This document shows, piece after piece, positions 6,232 through 8,239 of a DNA stretch of 8,239 bases (positions are counted from its first letter, which is position 1; every line of letters starts with the position of its first letter). The translations under genes were made by a program, and so were the position numbers. The notes under the pieces are model-generated. The model saw only the letters and a list, made by a program, of their open reading frames with translations. It did no database searches and had not been told where the DNA came from. This DNA is from Atribacterota bacterium (GTDB taxonomy: Bacteria; Atribacterota; Phoenicimicrobiia; Phoenicimicrobiales; Phoenicimicrobiaceae): assembly GCA_030666935.1 (NCBI GenBank), contig DAOUWX010000072.1, positions 1-8,239 of the forward strand, in the 5' to 3' direction.

Positions 6232-8239
6232 TTATACCGCAAATTTATTTCTCCTTATCTGCTCAGTTGTAGACTGATCGGTTGTAACTTGATGTCCGTC
6301 TAAGAGATAAAGACGTTCATGAATTGCATCGATAATCCACTCTTTTTGCGGGAAGAAACTTGATTCCATCTCTGCCGCCGGAGTAATCCAGTTACGGGAA
6401 CCGACTACAACTACCGGGCCATCAAGATAGTCAAATACAAATTGGCTAATATTGGAAGCAATGGTATGGAGAAAAGAACCACGTTCACAGGCATCAGAGA
6501 CAAGTATTAATTTCCCGGTCTTCTTTACAGAATCAATAATCAGATCATAGTTTAGGGGATTAATAAATCTCAAGTCGATTACTTCTGCTGAAACTTTATA
6601 TTTCTTTTCAAGCTCTTCTGCAGCTTCCATCCCCTTATAAAGAGCTGCACCTACAGTAAGAATAGTAATATCTTTTCCTTCTTTCCTGATTACTGGCTCA
6701 CCTTCCGGTACTTGGTAATAATCTTCGGGAACTCCGGTAGAAACAAATAATTCTCCTGTATCGTAAAGTCTTTGGCTTTCAAAAAATACTACCGGGTCTG
6801 TTCCGCATAAGGCGAGATTTAACATTCCTTTGGCATCATAGGGGGTGGCTGGAAACATTACTTTAAGGCCGGGGATGTGAGCAAGCAGGCTAGTCCAGTC
6901 TTGAGAATGCTGGGCACCATATTTATTTCCTACTGATACGCGAATGGTAAGGGGCATAGTAAGAAGACCTGCCGACATTGACTGCCATTTGGAGACTTGA
7001 TTGAAAAGTTCATCTCCTGCCCGTCCGATAAAATCGCTATACATAAGCTCTACCACCACACGGCCACCACACAAAGCATACCCTACACCTGATCCCACAA
7101 TGGCTCCTTCAGAAATAGGTGTATTGAATAAACGATGATAGGGAAGAGCTTCGGTTAAACCTCTATACACAGCAAACGCCCCACCCCAGTCACGGTTTTC
7201 TTCTCCGTAGGCCACCATAGTCGGATCTTCATGAAAACGATAGAGCATGGCTTCAAAGAGGGCATCACGATAGGTAAAGACTTTTACTTTGGGGTGAGCT
7301 TTACCATTTTCATCTAAAGCAAAACGATATTTATGAGTAAGTGATCTAACCCGGGGATTATCTTCTTGGGGGATAAGGACTTCCGGTGTTCGATCTTCCA
7401 TCCTATCTTTAAACTGATTGGAAAACATTACCGTTTCAATAAAATCAGGGTTGATCCTGGGCGAGATTTCAAGAGAGGCTGCTAACCTTAAGGTTTTAGT
7501 AATTTTCAAGGTTACTTCCTGTTTTAAGGCATTTACTTTGTTAGAGGTTATAATTTTATTTTTCTTAAGGTAATCTTCATATCCCTTGATACAATCGGTC
7601 TCCTGCCAGGCAGAAATTTCTTCTTTGGTTCTATAAGATGAGGCATCTGAGGGTGAATGCCCTGAAATTCGATAAGTTATAGTATCCAGAAGAACAGGAC
7701 CATTCCCTTTGAGAAGAATTTTTTTCTTTCTTTGTATAGCCTCGGCTACTGCCAAAGGATTATAACCGTCAATTCTTTCGGAGTGTAAATTTTCCGGGTT
7801 TACCCCGGCTCCTACCCGGGCAAGAATTTTATAACCCATAGTTTCACTTAAGGTTTGACCTCCCATGCCGTAGAAATTATTAAAGAAATTAAATAGGATA
7901 GGAGGAGTACCTCCGATATCTTTATCCCAAAGTGTACGGTATTGATCCATTGCGGCCAACATCATTGCTTCCCAGACCGGACCACAACCCATGGAACCAT
8001 CACCGATATTACAGACTACCATACCGGGCTTTCGATTAATCCTTTTAAAGAGAGCAGCACCTACTGAAATATCCGCTGCTCCTCCTACAATAGCATTATT
8101 GGGCATACTGCCAAAAGGTGCAAAAAAAACATGCATCGAGCCACCCAAACCTCTATTAAAACCGTTAGCCCGTCCAAATACCTCTGCCAGAACTCCGTAT
8201 AGTACAAAATCTTGAGCAAGTGATTTAATATTACCTTTA
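6232..8239 (-). CDS. Fused E1 alpha-beta thiamine-diphosphate-dependent 2-oxoacid dehydrogenase (N-terminus beyond right edge)
   Basis: The frame is open to the right edge, showing 668 residues. Visible residues 1-250 are E1 alpha: EVFGRANGFNRGLGGSMH matches the alpha segment before the active site, and the thiamine-diphosphate motif runs from GDG (79-81) to NN (120-121). Its spacing is about 10 residues longer than the usual GDG-to-NN distance. The phosphorylation-loop equivalent is RISGHSPSDASSYR (190-203). A linker (about 250-317) leads into a full E1 beta (about 318-645) with the catalytic Glu377 in NTPISEGAIVG, His444 in GAQHSQDW and the closing WITPAAEM region. A 20-25 residue tail follows. 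The family decarboxylates pyruvate, acetoin or branched-chain 2-oxoacids and passes an acyl group to a lipoyl E2. No E2, E3 or lipoyl domain is in the window, so the partner and substrate are open. The protein is cytoplasmic. It is the first visible gene of the PHP-SDR-SorE operon. Fold and fusion are certain. Confidence 0.87.
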   Translation of the reverse strand, partial: KGNIKSLAQDFVLYGVLAEVFGRANGFNRGLGGSMHVFFAPFGSMPNNAIVGGAADISVGAALFKRINRKPGMVVCNIGDGSMGCGPVWEAMMLAAMDQYRTLWDKDIGGTPPILFNFFNNFYGMGGQTLSETMGYKILARVGAGVNPENLHSERIDGYNPLAVAEAIQRKKKILLKGNGPVLLDTITYRISGHSPSDASSYRTKEEISAWQETDCIKGYEDYLKKNKIITSNKVNALKQEVTLKITKTLRLAASLEISPRINPDFIETVMFSNQFKDRMEDRTPEVLIPQEDNPRVRSLTHKYRFALDENGKAHPKVKVFTYRDALFEAMLYRFHEDPTMVAYGEENRDWGGAFAVYRGLTEALPYHRLFNTPISEGAIVGSGVGYALCGGRVVVELMYSDFIGRAGDELFNQVSKWQSMSAGLLTMPLTIRVSVGNKYGAQHSQDWTSLLAHIPGLKVMFPATPYDAKGMLNLALCGTDPVVFFESQRLYDTGELFVSTGVPEDYYQVPEGEPVIRKEGKDITILTVGAALYKGMEAAEELEKKYKVSAEVIDLRFINPLNYDLIIDSVKKTGKLILVSDACERGSFLHTIASNISQFVFDYLDGPVVVVGSRNWITPAAEMESSFFPQKEWIIDAIHERLYLLDGHQVTTDQSTTEQIRRNKFAV

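Noticed and set aside
8146..8148. TTG at 8148 as the start of the E1 gene
   Set aside because: The frame stays open to 8239 and the extra 30 residues match E1 alpha, so the gene begins beyond the right edge.
6232..8239. Calling the E1 fusion pyruvate dehydrogenase
   Set aside because: The sequence shows the E1 fold and thiamine site but nothing that fixes pyruvate over acetoin, branched-chain or another 2-oxoacid.

Overview
All gene content lies on the minus strand, so the window reads right to left. Low GC, strong AGGAGG-type ribosome-binding sites, tight gene spacing and a MalK-like ABC transporter suggest a low-GC anaerobic bacterium (Firmicutes-, Atribacterota- or Thermotogota-like). No rRNA or other marker gene is present, so the taxonomy is only a guess. 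No RNA gene, mobile element or CRISPR array was seen.

Right part (8239 down to 2221): four closely spaced genes form a probable operon. In transcription order they are (1) a fused E1 alpha-beta thiamine-diphosphate 2-oxoacid dehydrogenase, open at the right edge; (2) a PHP-domain metal-dependent hydrolase-like protein; (3) a short-chain dehydrogenase of the sorbitol-6-phosphate 2-dehydrogenase type with an extra N-terminal domain; (4) a zinc-type dehydrogenase of the L-sorbose-1-phosphate reductase (SorE) family. Genes 3 and 4 would together interconvert L-sorbose 1-phosphate, D-sorbitol 6-phosphate and D-fructose 6-phosphate, or do the same chemistry on a related ketose or polyol phosphate.

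Middle (2220 down to 1836): about 385 bases of very AT-rich DNA without a credible gene. It probably holds the promoter and operator for the left-hand genes. I found no convincing rho-independent terminator.

Left part (1835 down to 1): an AllA-type ureidoglycolate lyase family protein, then two consecutive ABC ATPases of the MalK/UgpC class, the second cut by the left edge. Two different ATPases in tandem suggest a heterodimeric importer motor, as in the glycerol (GlpST-type) importers. The permeases and binding protein would lie beyond the left edge.

Taken together this looks like part of a carbohydrate or polyol uptake and catabolism locus. Its substrate cannot be fixed from the sequence. 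The unusual parts are the mix of a fused E1 without visible E2/E3, a PHP protein with a degenerate last metal motif, a two-domain SDR and an AllA-like protein outside any purine context.
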